Shown: piece after piece, positions 34,232 through 46,723 of the stretch
How the letters are laid out: the number at the start of each line of letters is the position of its first letter
Numbering within the stretch: position 1 is the stretch's first letter
Origin: Sinomicrobium oceani
GTDB lineage: Bacteria > Bacteroidota > Bacteroidia > Flavobacteriales > Flavobacteriaceae
Assembly (NCBI RefSeq): GCF_900119185.1
Contig: NZ_FPJE01000001.1
Span: 186,001-250,000 of the forward strand
DNA: 64,000 bases
Reading direction: 5' to 3'
Translations under genes and position numbers: made by a program
Notes under the pieces: model-generated
Told to the model about the DNA's origin: nothing
Seen by the model: only the letters and a program-made list of their open reading frames with translations
Databases searched by the model: none

Positions 34232-35680
34232 ATGAAAGATTTCCGTATAAGAAAACAACCTATGAGGGCAGCCAGCTATATCATGATATGCAGCCTTATG
34301 TTCTGCCTGTCCGTTACCGGGCAGGAGAACAAGGCGCCGATAACCCTGGAATACTGTATTGAAACAGCACTACAGAAGAATCTCGATCTGAAAAGTGCCC
34401 ACCTCAAGACCAGCACCTCCAGGGTCAATTACCGCCAATCGAGACTGAACCTGCTGCCCGGTGCCAACGCAAATTACAATCTCGGGGTCACCAACGGACG
34501 AAGCATAGACCCGTACACTAACAGTTACCTGGACCAACGACTTACCTTTTCCAATGCCGGCCTGCAGATAAACGCCGTCGTATTTAACGGGTTCCGTTTG
34601 CTCAATACCATCAGGCAAAACCGTTACCAGCTTAAAGCCTCGGAAATGGAAGTGCGTGAAGCACAGCAAAACCTCGTTCTCGATGTCACGCTGGGGTATC
34701 TCCAGATCCTCAACAACCGGGAACTCCTCAAACAGGCCCGGACACGTATGCAAACCACACGAAAGCAACTCGACAGGCTGGGATCGCTCTACAGGGAAGG
34801 TTCCGGGAACCCGGCCGATTATACCGATATGCAGGGGCAACTTGCCCTGGACCAGGCTACGGCTATTCAGGCCGATAACGCCTATAAGGGTGCAGTACTG
34901 AACCTTTACCAGCTTATGAATACGGAACACATCCCGCATACCGATTTTGCCGGGGTTGAACCCGCAGATACCATGAGCCGGTACACATTATCCGCAGATG
35001 ACGTACTGGCCGATGCCCTTGCAAACCTGGCTGCTTTTAAAGCCAAAGAGCTTCGCCTGGATGCAGCCAGAAACGGAGTTAAAGTAGCCCGGGCTGACTA
35101 TATTCCGCAGATTTCGGTTTTCGGAGAACTGAATACCAATTATTCGAGTGCCGCCCGGTTTTTTAACGAAACCGGAACTGCAATCGAAGAAACAGGCGAT
35201 TTCGTTACTGTCGACGGACAGCATTATCCCGTTCTCCGGGAAGAAACCCTGCGAGCCGAAGAAGCTATCCGCTACGAAGACCAGTTTAATAACAACCTGA
35301 GCTCGGCTATAGGTATATCAGTTTCCGTACCGGTTTTCAACGGGTTCAGAGCCAGAAACAATGTCGCCCTCGAAAAAATAAAAGCGGAAGAATCCAGGGT
35401 AGACCTGGAAAACACCAGGCTTCAGCTTACCCGTTCCATAGAACAAGCCTATATCGATATGCAATCGGCTTTCGACCGGTATCACATTCTCACGGCACAG
35501 GTCACCGCTTACGAAGAGTCCTTCCGGGTCAATGAGGTCCGGTTCACCAACGGCGTATCGAATATCGTCGAATACATCACCAGTAAAAACAACATGGACA
35601 ACGCCAGAATAGCACAAGCCAATGCCAAATATGAATATTTACTCAGAGTTCGTGTACTGGAATACTACCGGGGCCTGTAA
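34232..35680 (+). CDS. TolC-family outer-membrane channel of the permease array
   Basis: A protein of 482 residues. A signal peptide follows a short basic leader (cleavage probably after SVTG, before QEN); an in-frame Met at 34262 could be the real start. Two OEP repeats: ITLEYCIETALQKNLDLKSA and VFNGFRLLNTIRQNRYQLKA in the first, PVFNGFRARNNVALEKIKAE and GVSNIVEYITSKNNMDNARI in the second. A Glu-rich insertion (EETLRAEEAIRYEDQFNNN) lies between. It would form the outer-membrane duct for material handled by the permeases and adaptor, completing a MacAB-TolC-like path. It is the last gene of the array; its stop codon lies in the loop of a strong terminator. Confidence 0.92.
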   Translation: MKDFRIRKQPMRAASYIMICSLMFCLSVTGQENKAPITLEYCIETALQKNLDLKSAHLKTSTSRVNYRQSRLNLLPGANANYNLGVTNGRSIDPYTNSYLDQRLTFSNAGLQINAVVFNGFRLLNTIRQNRYQLKASEMEVREAQQNLVLDVTLGYLQILNNRELLKQARTRMQTTRKQLDRLGSLYREGSGNPADYTDMQGQLALDQATAIQADNAYKGAVLNLYQLMNTEHIPHTDFAGVEPADTMSRYTLSADDVLADALANLAAFKAKELRLDAARNGVKVARADYIPQISVFGELNTNYSSAARFFNETGTAIEETGDFVTVDGQHYPVLREETLRAEEAIRYEDQFNNNLSSAIGISVSVPVFNGFRARNNVALEKIKAEESRVDLENTRLQLTRSIEQAYIDMQSAFDRYHILTAQVTAYEESFRVNEVRFTNGVSNIVEYITSKNNMDNARIAQANAKYEYLLRVRVLEYYRGL

Positions 35681-35695
35681 CCCCGGTAGTTTTTC
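35664..35695 (+). terminator. Strong Rho-independent terminator of the permease array
   Basis: ACTACCGGGG (35664-35673) pairs perfectly with CCCCGGTAGT (35681-35690), followed by a T tract. The TAA of the TolC-family gene is in the seven-base loop. It lies right against the end of the convergent metalloprotease gene and may serve both strands. Confidence 0.88.
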
Positions 35696-35696
35696 T

Positions 35697-38270
35697 CTAA
35701 AAGTTGCCCTTTCCTCCTTGCTGAATAGACATTTTGTTGTCTAAAGGAGCATAGATCCGCGTAGGGAATTTGTCCTCCCCGATGGCCTCTTCTATCTGCT
35801 TGTAGAGAAACTGTAAGTGCATCCTGGTCATGGGGTCTCTCGTAAAGGGTATGGTCGTGCGGAGTTTTCCTTCGAGAGTGATCAGGTTATCCAGGGCAAT
35901 GGCCCTGACATCGGTATGTAATGTTCTTCCTTCCGAAAGTTTGGCCAGCAACGCATCGATAAAACCTCCTTTAGGCTCTTTCGGGTTATACAGCGTGAGC
36001 ATATTGGCAACATAGGCTTTCTGTAGACTTCGGCGGTAGGCATTTACAGGTTCGTTAAAATCCAGTTCTTTCCAAACCAGTTTACTCACTTCCTGTACAA
36101 ACTCTTCCGGGCGGTACGGGTCTTCGTATTTATAGCGATCAGCTATAAACTCCATTCGGCTCAGGCGGCTCCCGCCAAGCAATGTGGTCATCACCCCTTC
36201 CATAGTTCCCGAAAGGTCTTTTTTGGCCAGCGGGGCTTCGATCTTGTTCAGGATATCACTGTACAACAACCACGAAGGCTCGTGAAAGACATAAGTATCC
36301 ACAAAAGCAAGCGCTTCTTTCTGCATTTCTTTAGAAACGGGCTGGTACACATCTCCCCCTTCTCCTACTGTTTTCGGGGTAATATACAATCCGCCGATAT
36401 CCATCAGGACGTGAGAGATATACTTATTGTATTGCCGTAGCACCGCATCATACACCTCCTCCAGGTTATCGTAATTATCACTTTCCTTTTCACCCGTCCA
36501 CCGTACCAACTGAGGAACGATACGTTGCAGATTTTTTATCCCGTAAAAACCGGCGATGACGGCATTGTTCCCCAGGTCTTCCGACTGTGACCGCGGGTCG
36601 AAATCACGTCCTTCCCCACCAAACCACAATCTCGGGTTAGCCGCAATACTGTCCGTCGCCCATTTGCTGAGGATCTCTTTTTCCTCCTTTTCACTTTGCT
36701 GTCCGGAAAAAAGGGAATATCCCCATTGTATGGCCCATTTGTCATAGTCTCCTATTCTCGGCATAATGCCCCTTACAGAGATACTGTCCTCGAGCTGGGC
36801 TACGTAATTAAACCGGGCATAATCCATGATAGAACTGGTATGTCCGTGTTTTTCCAGCCATAAGCTGTCCCTCAGTTTTTCTACCGGTGTCGCAAAACTC
36901 GCTCCCATGTTATGACGCAGTCCCAGGGTATGCCCCACTTCATGCGATGCTACAAACCGGATAAGTTGCCCCATCAACTCATCATCAAATTCCATCTTTC
37001 GTGCACGGGGATCAATAGCCCCGGCCTGAACCATATACCAGTTGTGCAACAGGTTCATCACATTGTGATACCAGCCGATATGACTCTCTATGATCTCGCC
37101 ACTTCTGGGATCGACAATATTAGGTCCGTAAGCATTCCGTGAAGGAGAGGCAAAATACCGCAGTACGGAAAACCGCGCATCTTCCAGGCTCATACTATCA
37201 TTGGCAACGGGCCATTCCTTACCCACGATCGCATTCTTGAACCCTGCCTGTTCAAAAGCTTTTTGCCAGTCGTTGATCCCCCGGATAAGATAAGGGCGCC
37301 ACTTGGCAGGGGTTGCGGGATCGATATAAAAAACGATAGGCTTTTCCGGTTCTACCAACTCACCACGCTCCCACTTATCCATGTCCTCCCTACGGGGTTC
37401 TAACCGCCAGCGATGAATATAGATATTCCGGTCGGCCCGCTGCTGATCGTCTCCGTATTCCCAATACGAACTGGCAAAATACCCGACCCGGGGATCATAA
37501 TACCTTTTCTTCATCGGAACTTTAGGGAGCAGGATCATCGAATTATTGATCTCTACCGTAACCACTCCCGATAAGATCGCTGCCGGAAGATTCTTGCTCT
37601 TATCCTCGGATATCTTAGCCTTGTAGGTCTTTACCGTTTTGATCTCGGTATTGATCGGGTATGTGTCTATAGCACGAATGTACGACTTGTCTTTTTCCAG
37701 AGAGGTAAGGTTAAATTCTTTCTTCTGCTTCTCCGTAAGGCTCAGTAAGGGATTTTCACTGTTGATAAAATCGGTGACATCGATGACATAAGCATTCTGT
37801 TTTTCATTGACCGCCTTGATATCGAAGGCTTCGAGTATGGGAGTGGCATTGGAACTCATTACTGCTTTGGAGATGGCATCCTCTTCATTGGCTTCACTGA
37901 CCAGGGTTTGAATGCGCAGAAATATCTTGTTTGAAGGTCCTTTTTCAAACCAGATGGTTTTTTCTCCGATCTCTTCCCCTCCGTAGCTAGAAGCACCGGC
38001 AGGGGTTTTGATAAAGCGGGTAACCACCAGCAATTCGCGCTGCAAAAGACTATCGGGAATTTCAAAGTAATACCTGTCCTCCACCTCATGAACATTGAAC
38101 AACCCCCTATGGCTTACCGCATCTTTTGAAATAATTTTATCGTAAGGTTTGGTCTCTGCATGTATATAGGCATTGCTTCCCGCAGCCGATATTCTTCCTT
38201 TTTTACCAAACACGCCACAGGAACCGGTAAGACATAACAATCCCAAAAATCCGATCAAATGCTTTTTCAT
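35697..38270 (-). CDS. Zinc-dependent metalloprotease lipoprotein (DUF5117/DUF4953 type)
   Basis: A protein of 857 residues from the start at 38270 (MKKHLIGFLGLLCLTGSC), which gives a clean lipoprotein signal with lipobox TGSC. A longer in-frame start exists but spoils the signal. The zinc site is SHEVGHTLGLRHNMGAS, the HExxHxxGxxH metzincin motif, at about residue 460. The order DUF5118-like N-terminus, DUF5117 middle and DUF4953 C-terminus fits large Bacteroidota proteases of this type. It is expected to be anchored in the outer membrane or exported to the cell surface; the substrate is unknown. It is convergent with the permease array, with only 16 bases between the stop codons. Confidence 0.9.
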   Translation of the reverse strand: MKKHLIGFLGLLCLTGSCGVFGKKGRISAAGSNAYIHAETKPYDKIISKDAVSHRGLFNVHEVEDRYYFEIPDSLLQRELLVVTRFIKTPAGASSYGGEEIGEKTIWFEKGPSNKIFLRIQTLVSEANEEDAISKAVMSSNATPILEAFDIKAVNEKQNAYVIDVTDFINSENPLLSLTEKQKKEFNLTSLEKDKSYIRAIDTYPINTEIKTVKTYKAKISEDKSKNLPAAILSGVVTVEINNSMILLPKVPMKKRYYDPRVGYFASSYWEYGDDQQRADRNIYIHRWRLEPRREDMDKWERGELVEPEKPIVFYIDPATPAKWRPYLIRGINDWQKAFEQAGFKNAIVGKEWPVANDSMSLEDARFSVLRYFASPSRNAYGPNIVDPRSGEIIESHIGWYHNVMNLLHNWYMVQAGAIDPRARKMEFDDELMGQLIRFVASHEVGHTLGLRHNMGASFATPVEKLRDSLWLEKHGHTSSIMDYARFNYVAQLEDSISVRGIMPRIGDYDKWAIQWGYSLFSGQQSEKEEKEILSKWATDSIAANPRLWFGGEGRDFDPRSQSEDLGNNAVIAGFYGIKNLQRIVPQLVRWTGEKESDNYDNLEEVYDAVLRQYNKYISHVLMDIGGLYITPKTVGEGGDVYQPVSKEMQKEALAFVDTYVFHEPSWLLYSDILNKIEAPLAKKDLSGTMEGVMTTLLGGSRLSRMEFIADRYKYEDPYRPEEFVQEVSKLVWKELDFNEPVNAYRRSLQKAYVANMLTLYNPKEPKGGFIDALLAKLSEGRTLHTDVRAIALDNLITLEGKLRTTIPFTRDPMTRMHLQFLYKQIEEAIGEDKFPTRIYAPLDNKMSIQQGGKGNF

Positions 38271-38922
38271 AGTCTTAATTTTAGTTTTGATTAGGATAAA
38301 TACTCCGGATAATATCTTCAACCAGGACAGGTAGACACCATATTTCCCCGGATTGTTCGATACTTCCCGGTAATTCCCGGTACACTTTCCTGTTTACGGT
38401 TGTAGAAACCATTATGGACACAGCTGAAAAAATACGGAGATCGGTTGGGCCTTAACCGGAAAATAACACAAATCAATGTATAGCCATAGCATACAAGACA
38501 AAAGCTATTATTTCCGGAGAAAGACAATACTCCCTAAATTACAGGAAAAAACCGGTTAACATTCCCTAAAATATATACACAGAAAGAGCTGTTTGGCAAC
38601 TACTCTTCAATAAAGCTAAGAAAAAAATGGTTTTCAACCAACAGTATGTTGCGGGTTAATACAGTGTTTACAATAAAATTAACGCTTTTTAAACCACTTT
38701 TAAGAACCCCGGCTACAGGCCTGCCGAAAACAACCTTTCTATCGGTAAGTCTCGAGGAATTTCATCTTAATTACAGCAGATTTTAAACAGTATTTTTGGA
38801 CATTTAACAATAAAGACGGCATACTTTTGGTCACTTTCTGAAAAAATATTTACTTTTAGGGGAATTTTGAAAAATCAAACCCCTTACTAAACGCAACCGA
38901 TTCCGTTAAATTTTTAAAAGTT
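38271..38922. other. Divergent intergenic region with a candidate promoter
   Basis: About 650 bases between the metalloprotease and the oxidoreductase. Near the right end, TACTTTTG at 38821-38829 matches TAnnTTTG, and a TTTGG lies about 23 bases upstream, which could drive the oxidoreductase with a leader of roughly 90 bases. Nothing else gene-like was seen in the remaining A/T-rich sequence. Confidence 0.4.
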
Positions 38923-40197
38923 TTGGACAGAAGAGATTTTATTAAAAACAGTAGTTTGGGCACAGGAGCCCTTTTATTCACAGGAGCTGCACTCTCCGGA
39001 TTCGCCCATACCGTTAACGACAAGGTTTACCGTGTCGGCGTTATAGGCTTCGGAGACCGTGGTAGTGGCCTGTACAGTTTACTATCGCGTGAATTCAAAG
39101 ATAAATTCGAAGTGGTTGCCGTGTGTGACCCGCTGGACATGCGCATAGACCGTGCCCGTAAAATGACCGACACGCATAAAGTAAAGATATACAGAGACCA
39201 TCGTGAGCTTCTCGATAATAAAAAAATTGATGTGGTGATCATTGCTACACCGCTCAACACGCATTACGAAATAGCCAGGCATGCCCTGGAAGCCGGGAAA
39301 CATGTTATGCTGGAAAAAGCTATGGCTTTTACACCCGATCAGGCACTGAGCCTGGCCGGAATAGCTGCAAATCATCCCAGACAAACCCTTCAGATCGGGC
39401 ATCAGTACCGGTACTCCCCTTTATATTACAAGGTAAAGAACATGATACAGCAGGGCTATCTCGGTAAAGTAACCCAGATCGATGCCCGGTGGGACCGTAA
39501 TTCCAACTGGAGACGTCCCGTGCCCGATCCTAAACTGGAGCGAAAGATCAACTGGAGAATGTACCGGGAATATTCCGGCGGATTACCGGCCGAACTGCTT
39601 TCTCACCAGATCGATTTCGTAAACTGGGCTTTTGGTTCTCTCCCTTCTACCATTTATGGTACGGGAGGAATAGACCGTTTTAAGGACGGGCGGGAAACTT
39701 TTGATAATGTACAGGTAAACTTCCGTTATGACGATCCGGGAATGATCGGCAATTTCGGGGCCACCTGTTCCAATCAGCACGATGGTTATTCCTTCCGCAT
39801 TAAAGGATCCAAAGGAATGGTGTCGCTGCTGGTACACGACGGGATTTTCTTCCCGGAACCGGAGACCAGGAAAGAACTGGAAGAAGTAGACGGTGTCAGC
39901 GGTGCTACCAAACTTACCTGGAACCATGATAAAAAAGGAATAAAGCTCGTAGATTCCAAACTCAAAGACGGGAGTTTCTACGCTTTCCAGGATTTCTACA
40001 AAGCGATCTCCGAAAACGTGCTCCCCGATTCCAATGCCTTTACAGGTGGTACCACTGCAATATGTGTGGCACTGGCCAACGATTCTCTTTATAACGGTGG
40101 TATAAAACCGTGGAAACCGGAATACAACCTTATCCCCGGTGATCATGTGGGAAAAACCGCAGGGCATCATCAAGGCAAAACATCAAAAGAAGGATAA
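38923..40197 (+). CDS. Gfo/Idh/MocA-family oxidoreductase with Tat signal
   Basis: A protein of 424 residues with a TTG start: MDRRDFIKNSSLGTGALLFT, a twin-arginine (RRDFIK) export signal. The Rossmann fold follows with YRVGVIGFGDRGSG, the VVAVCDP strand end, VVIIATPLNTHYEIARHALE and HVMLEKAMAFT (the EK(P/A) motif of this family). The C-terminal catalytic domain spans about residues 165-400, with DARWDRNSNWRRP and GGLPAELLSHQIDFVNW carrying the usual His. Such exported proteins act in the periplasm on sugar derivatives, often oxidising glycosides to 3-keto forms. The adjacent DUF1080 lipoprotein fits that pathway. Confidence 0.92.
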   Translation: MDRRDFIKNSSLGTGALLFTGAALSGFAHTVNDKVYRVGVIGFGDRGSGLYSLLSREFKDKFEVVAVCDPLDMRIDRARKMTDTHKVKIYRDHRELLDNKKIDVVIIATPLNTHYEIARHALEAGKHVMLEKAMAFTPDQALSLAGIAANHPRQTLQIGHQYRYSPLYYKVKNMIQQGYLGKVTQIDARWDRNSNWRRPVPDPKLERKINWRMYREYSGGLPAELLSHQIDFVNWAFGSLPSTIYGTGGIDRFKDGRETFDNVQVNFRYDDPGMIGNFGATCSNQHDGYSFRIKGSKGMVSLLVHDGIFFPEPETRKELEEVDGVSGATKLTWNHDKKGIKLVDSKLKDGSFYAFQDFYKAISENVLPDSNAFTGGTTAICVALANDSLYNGGIKPWKPEYNLIPGDHVGKTAGHHQGKTSKEG

Positions 40198-40232
40198 AAC
40201 CATTATACCCATTGTGTATTATCGTTTAAAAG

Positions 40233-40303
40233 ACGTCATTCTGAGCCCTGTCGAAGGATCTTTACCGAAAGAAAAAGATGTTTCGACGACGCTCAACATG
40301 ACG
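40233..40303. repeat. Flavobacterial REP-like inverted repeat
   Basis: CGTCATTCTGAGCCCTGTCG (from 40234) is mirrored by TTCGACGACGCTCAACATGA (from 40281), arms of about 22 bases with a few mismatches around a 26-base spacer. Sequences of the form GTCATTCTGAGC...TCGAA recur between genes in many Bacteroidota. It lies between the oxidoreductase and DUF1080 genes. Confidence 0.72.
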
Positions 40304-40376
40304 TAAACAACGATCTTTATTCGTCATGCACAACGGATTATTACAGATATCACTAACCTATCAACTTTATCAAAAA

Positions 40377-41768
40377 ATGCGAAAACTCAGTATCCTGATC
40401 CTGGCGGTGGCCACCACATCGTGTTTTACAGGGTGTGCTCCCGAAAAAAAGAAAAAGAAAGTCGACGACGGATGGACATACCTCTTTGACGGAAAAACCC
40501 TGAACGGATGGAAGCAGGTTGCCGGACAAGCCGAGTACCAGGTAACAGACAGCGCCATAATAGGCATAGCCAAAGCCGGAAGCCCGAATACCTTTCTGAT
40601 CAGCGACAAAGAATACGGCGACTTTATTCTGGAAGCGGATATTAAAGTCGAAAATAAATCCAGTAACTCCGGAATACAGTTTCGAAGTAACTACGATCCG
40701 GCCGGCAAAGACGGCAAAGGCCTGGTCTACGGATACCAGGCCGAGCTCGATCCTTCGGACAGGGCCTGGTCCGGCGGAATCTACGACGAGGCCAGGCGAG
40801 GATGGCTCTATCCGCTGTCGCTAAACCCGGAAGCTCAAAAAGCCTTCCGCTTCGGCGAATACAACACCTACCGTATCGAAGCAATAGGCAATGAAATAAA
40901 AACGTGGATAAACGGCGAAGAAGTCGCATATCTTATCGACAGTACCGATACCAGTGGAATGATCGGATTGCAGGTACACAGTATCAACAATCCCGAAGAT
41001 GCCGGAAACAAAACATATTTCAAAAATATACGGATACAGACCGAAAACCTGAAACCGACTCCCTTTAAAAAAGACATCTATGTCGTCAACGATCTCAAAA
41101 ACCACCTTTCCGATTACGAAAAAGAACATGGCTGGCAACTGTTGTTCAACGGGAAAGACAGCAGCGGATGGATCGGGGCCTACAAAGACAGTTTTCCCGA
41201 TTTCGGATGGACGATACACGACGGTATCCTGACCATACAGGCTGCGGACGGAGGGGAATCGACCAATGCGGGAGATATCGTCACCAAAAAAGAATACAGT
41301 GCTTTCGACCTTTCTTTCGATTTTAAACTCACGGAAGGAGCAAACAGCGGAGTCAAATACTTTGTAACCCTTTCCGAGGGCAACAAGGGCTCTGCCATAG
41401 GCCTGGAATACCAGATCCTGGACGATGAAAAACATCCCGATGCCAAGAAAGGGAGAGACGGAAACCGTACGCTTGCTTCGCTCTACGACCTTATCAAAGC
41501 CGATAAACAACCTCGTTTTGTAAAACCTGTAGGAACATGGAACAAAGGCCGGGTGGTCGTATATCCGGACAATAAGGTGGAGCACTACCTCAACGGCGTT
41601 AAAGTACTGGAATACCAGCGGGGCTCCGAAGCATTCCGCGAACTGGTGGCCCAAAGCAAATACAAAGGATGGAAAGATTTTGGTGAAGCCGAAAAAGGCC
41701 ACATTCTTTTGCAGGATCACGGCAATAAGGTAAGCTTTAAAAACATCCGCCTCAAAGAACTGAAGTAA
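40377..41768 (+). CDS. DUF1080 (3-keto-disaccharide hydrolase) lipoprotein, two domains
   Basis: A protein of 463 residues from ATG 40377 (MRKLSILILAVATTSCFTGC). Lipobox FTGC gives a lipoprotein; a Lys-rich linker follows. Two DUF1080 domains: the first (about 30-215) has WTYLFDGKTLNGWKQVAG and NSGIQFRSNYDP; the second (about 235-460) has WQLLFNGKDSSGWIGAY and ANSGVKYFVT. DUF1080 is a concanavalin-like fold; characterised members hydrolyse 3-keto-glycosides. Together with the upstream Gfo/Idh oxidoreductase this suggests oxidation then hydrolysis of glycosides at the cell envelope. The two genes are 180 bases apart with a REP-like hairpin between. Confidence 0.9.
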   Translation: MRKLSILILAVATTSCFTGCAPEKKKKKVDDGWTYLFDGKTLNGWKQVAGQAEYQVTDSAIIGIAKAGSPNTFLISDKEYGDFILEADIKVENKSSNSGIQFRSNYDPAGKDGKGLVYGYQAELDPSDRAWSGGIYDEARRGWLYPLSLNPEAQKAFRFGEYNTYRIEAIGNEIKTWINGEEVAYLIDSTDTSGMIGLQVHSINNPEDAGNKTYFKNIRIQTENLKPTPFKKDIYVVNDLKNHLSDYEKEHGWQLLFNGKDSSGWIGAYKDSFPDFGWTIHDGILTIQAADGGESTNAGDIVTKKEYSAFDLSFDFKLTEGANSGVKYFVTLSEGNKGSAIGLEYQILDDEKHPDAKKGRDGNRTLASLYDLIKADKQPRFVKPVGTWNKGRVVVYPDNKVEHYLNGVKVLEYQRGSEAFRELVAQSKYKGWKDFGEAEKGHILLQDHGNKVSFKNIRLKELK

Positions 41769-41802
41769 CTCACTGAAAACAAATCGTATAACAACATCTA
41801 AC

Positions 41803-41844
41803 GGTGCCGTACATTATGGTTTTGAAACCATTTGTACGGCACCA
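41803..41844. terminator. Long perfect hairpin, probable terminator or processing site
   Basis: GGTGCCGTACA and TGTACGGCACC, with ATGGTTT/AAACCAT inside, form a near-perfect stem ending 34 bases after the DUF1080 stop codon. There is no clear T tract, so intrinsic termination is uncertain. Confidence 0.55.
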
Positions 41845-41891
41845 CTTATGTAAGGGTTTTCCGCCTGCTTCAATAATTTTAATTCTCTGTG

Positions 41892-41899
41892 TATCTTTG
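41892..41899 (+). promoter_or_regulatory. Bacteroidota -7 promoter element for the adenosyltransferase gene
   Basis: TATCTTTG matches TAnnTTTG exactly, 25 bases before the ATG at 41924. No good TTG was seen at the -33 position. Confidence 0.55.
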
Positions 41900-41923
41900 T
41901 TACATCACAAAGAAAAGCTATAC

Positions 41924-42502
41924 ATGAAGATCTATACCAAAACCGGTGATCGAGGCACTACAGCTCTCTTCGGAGGCACCAGGGTGCCGAAACACCATAT
42001 CCGCATAGAAACTTACGGCACCGTAGACGAACTCAATTCATGGATCGGGCTGCTTCGCGACCAGGAAACCGGCAACCAGCGGGAGACCCTGCTTTACATA
42101 CAGGACAGGCTCTTTACACTCGGTGCCGTGCTCGCTACCGATCCGGAAAAAGCCGTATTGAAAAACGGAAAACAACGCCTCGACATCCCCCGGATTTCCG
42201 AAAAAGACTGCACAGCTCTCGAAGAAGAAATAGACCGGATGAACGAAGATCTCCCACCAATGACACACTTTGTCCTGCCCGGCGGACACACCACGGTGTC
42301 ATATTGTCATATCGCCCGTTGCGTATGCCGCAGGGCAGAACGACTGGCCACCCATTTGCATGACATGGAACCGTTTGACAACGTCATACTCTCTTATCTG
42401 AACCGCCTTTCTGATTATCTCTTTGTGTTGGCACGAAAGTTGTCCCACAGCCTGAAAGCCGATGAAATAAAGTGGGTCCCAGCCAGAGGAGATCAACACT
42501 AA
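41924..42502 (+). CDS. Cob(I)yrinic acid a,c-diamide adenosyltransferase, PduO type
   Basis: A protein of 192 residues from ATG 41924 (MKIYTKTGDRGTTALFGGTR). The opening KTGDxGTT, the block ETYGTVDELNSWIGLLRD, and RCVCRRAERL near the C-terminus are hallmarks of the PduO/MMAB family. These enzymes transfer the adenosyl group of ATP to cobalamin, making the coenzyme adenosylcobalamin. The longer upstream open frame lacks family similarity and overlaps the promoter, so this start is chosen. It pairs functionally with the B12-regulated receptor at the left of the window, although the two are 40 kb apart. Confidence 0.95.
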   Translation: MKIYTKTGDRGTTALFGGTRVPKHHIRIETYGTVDELNSWIGLLRDQETGNQRETLLYIQDRLFTLGAVLATDPEKAVLKNGKQRLDIPRISEKDCTALEEEIDRMNEDLPPMTHFVLPGGHTTVSYCHIARCVCRRAERLATHLHDMEPFDNVILSYLNRLSDYLFVLARKLSHSLKADEIKWVPARGDQH

Positions 42503-42699
42503 AAGTATCCGGCACAAATTTGTAAAAAGCAGGAAAACGAAGTATTTCGCACATCCCTGTAATGCGAACCGTAAAACAGCGGGAGGATATAGAAACATAT
42601 CAATCCCTAAACAGAAACTGTGTTTTACTGACGAATACACAACAAAATACACGTTTCATTACGTTCTTAAAATTAATGTGTAAATAAAATAGTTTTAAC

Positions 42700-42729
42700 T
42701 TGACTTTTTAGTTTAAAAATTTATTTTTG
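42700..42729 (+). promoter_or_regulatory. Promoter of the DUF2795 gene (-33 TTG, -7 TATTTTTG)
   Basis: TTG at 42700-42702 and TATTTTTG at 42722-42729 are separated by 19 bases, matching the Bacteroidota housekeeping promoter (TTG, 19-20 bases, TAnnTTTG). The start codon is 24 bases downstream. Confidence 0.8.
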
Positions 42730-42753
42730 CAAAAAATAAAAACCGAATAGCTC

Positions 42754-42975
42754 ATGTATTGGACATTAGAACTTGCATCCTATCTGAGTGATGCACCTTG
42801 GCCGGCTACAAAAGACGAATTGATCGACTATGCTATCAGGACCGGAGCTCCGCTGGAGGTTGTAGAGAACCTGCAGTCTATGGAGGACGAGGGTGAGATC
42901 TATGAGTCTATTGAAGAAATATGGCCGGACTATCCTACAGAGGAAGATTACCTCTGGAACGAAGATGAATATTAA
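42754..42975 (+). CDS. DUF2795 small acidic protein
   Basis: A protein of 73 residues: MYWTLELASYLSDAPWPATK, then DELIDYAIRTGAPLEVVENL and a very acidic C-terminus (PTEEDYLWNEDEY). This matches DUF2795 proteins, short helical proteins widely conserved in Bacteroidota and present near housekeeping genes. The function is unknown. It has its own well-formed promoter and terminator, and secA follows on the same strand, a neighbourhood consistent with high constitutive expression. Confidence 0.88.
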   Translation: MYWTLELASYLSDAPWPATKDELIDYAIRTGAPLEVVENLQSMEDEGEIYESIEEIWPDYPTEEDYLWNEDEY

Positions 42976-42990
42976 TACGACAACAACAAA

Positions 42991-43021
42991 CTAAAAGTCT
43001 CTCCCGAGGCTTTTTTTTTGC
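42991..43021 (+). terminator. Terminator after the DUF2795 gene
   Basis: AAAAGTCTC, a short loop, and GAGGCTTTT form a hairpin (one G-T pair), followed by a run of T bases. Confidence 0.75.
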
Positions 43022-43105
43022 TCTTTATTATAACCAGACAACAACAGGTAGTGCGGGACAAGATAAATCAGTAATGGTCTGTACTCCCGAATCCCTGTCA
43101 ATCAA

Positions 43106-43139
43106 TTGACCGGTGCACTGTTTTTTTTCATTAGCTTTG
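43106..43139 (+). promoter_or_regulatory. Candidate secA promoter
   Basis: TTGAC at 43106-43110 and TAGCTTTG at 43132-43139 (exact TAnnTTTG). The 23-base spacing is slightly long. The leader to the secA ATG would be about 95 bases. Confidence 0.5.
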
Positions 43140-43240
43140 TACATGGTTTCCCCGGAAACCCGTACAAGTGATGATGACATGCACCTCAACGGGAGGAATA
43201 TACAGCAACTCCCTGTTATCAAATTAAAAACAAAACCATT

Positions 43241-46606
<3,366 letters not shown>

Positions 46607-46640
46607 TTAAGACCACGAACAACCGTTCGGATCTGAAAAA

Positions 46641-46687
46641 ACGGGCCTGTAAAAATCGTATGATTTCTACAGGCTCGTTGCTTTTTT
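46641..46687. terminator. Bidirectional terminator between secA and the anti-sigma-like gene
   Basis: ACGGGCCTGTA and TACAGGCTCGT form the outer stem, with AAAATCG/TGATTT inside, and a TTTTTT tract follows on the plus strand. The convergent gene ends at 46724, so the structure can serve both. Confidence 0.78.
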
Positions 46688-46723
46688 GTTCTAAGGCCTA
46701 TGTTTTGTTTTCTTTCTCCCGGG

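Noticed and set aside
40821-41720. 299-codon open frame antisense to the DUF1080 gene
   Set aside because: The sense strand encodes two recognisable DUF1080 domains with lipoprotein signal; the antisense product has no recognisable features.
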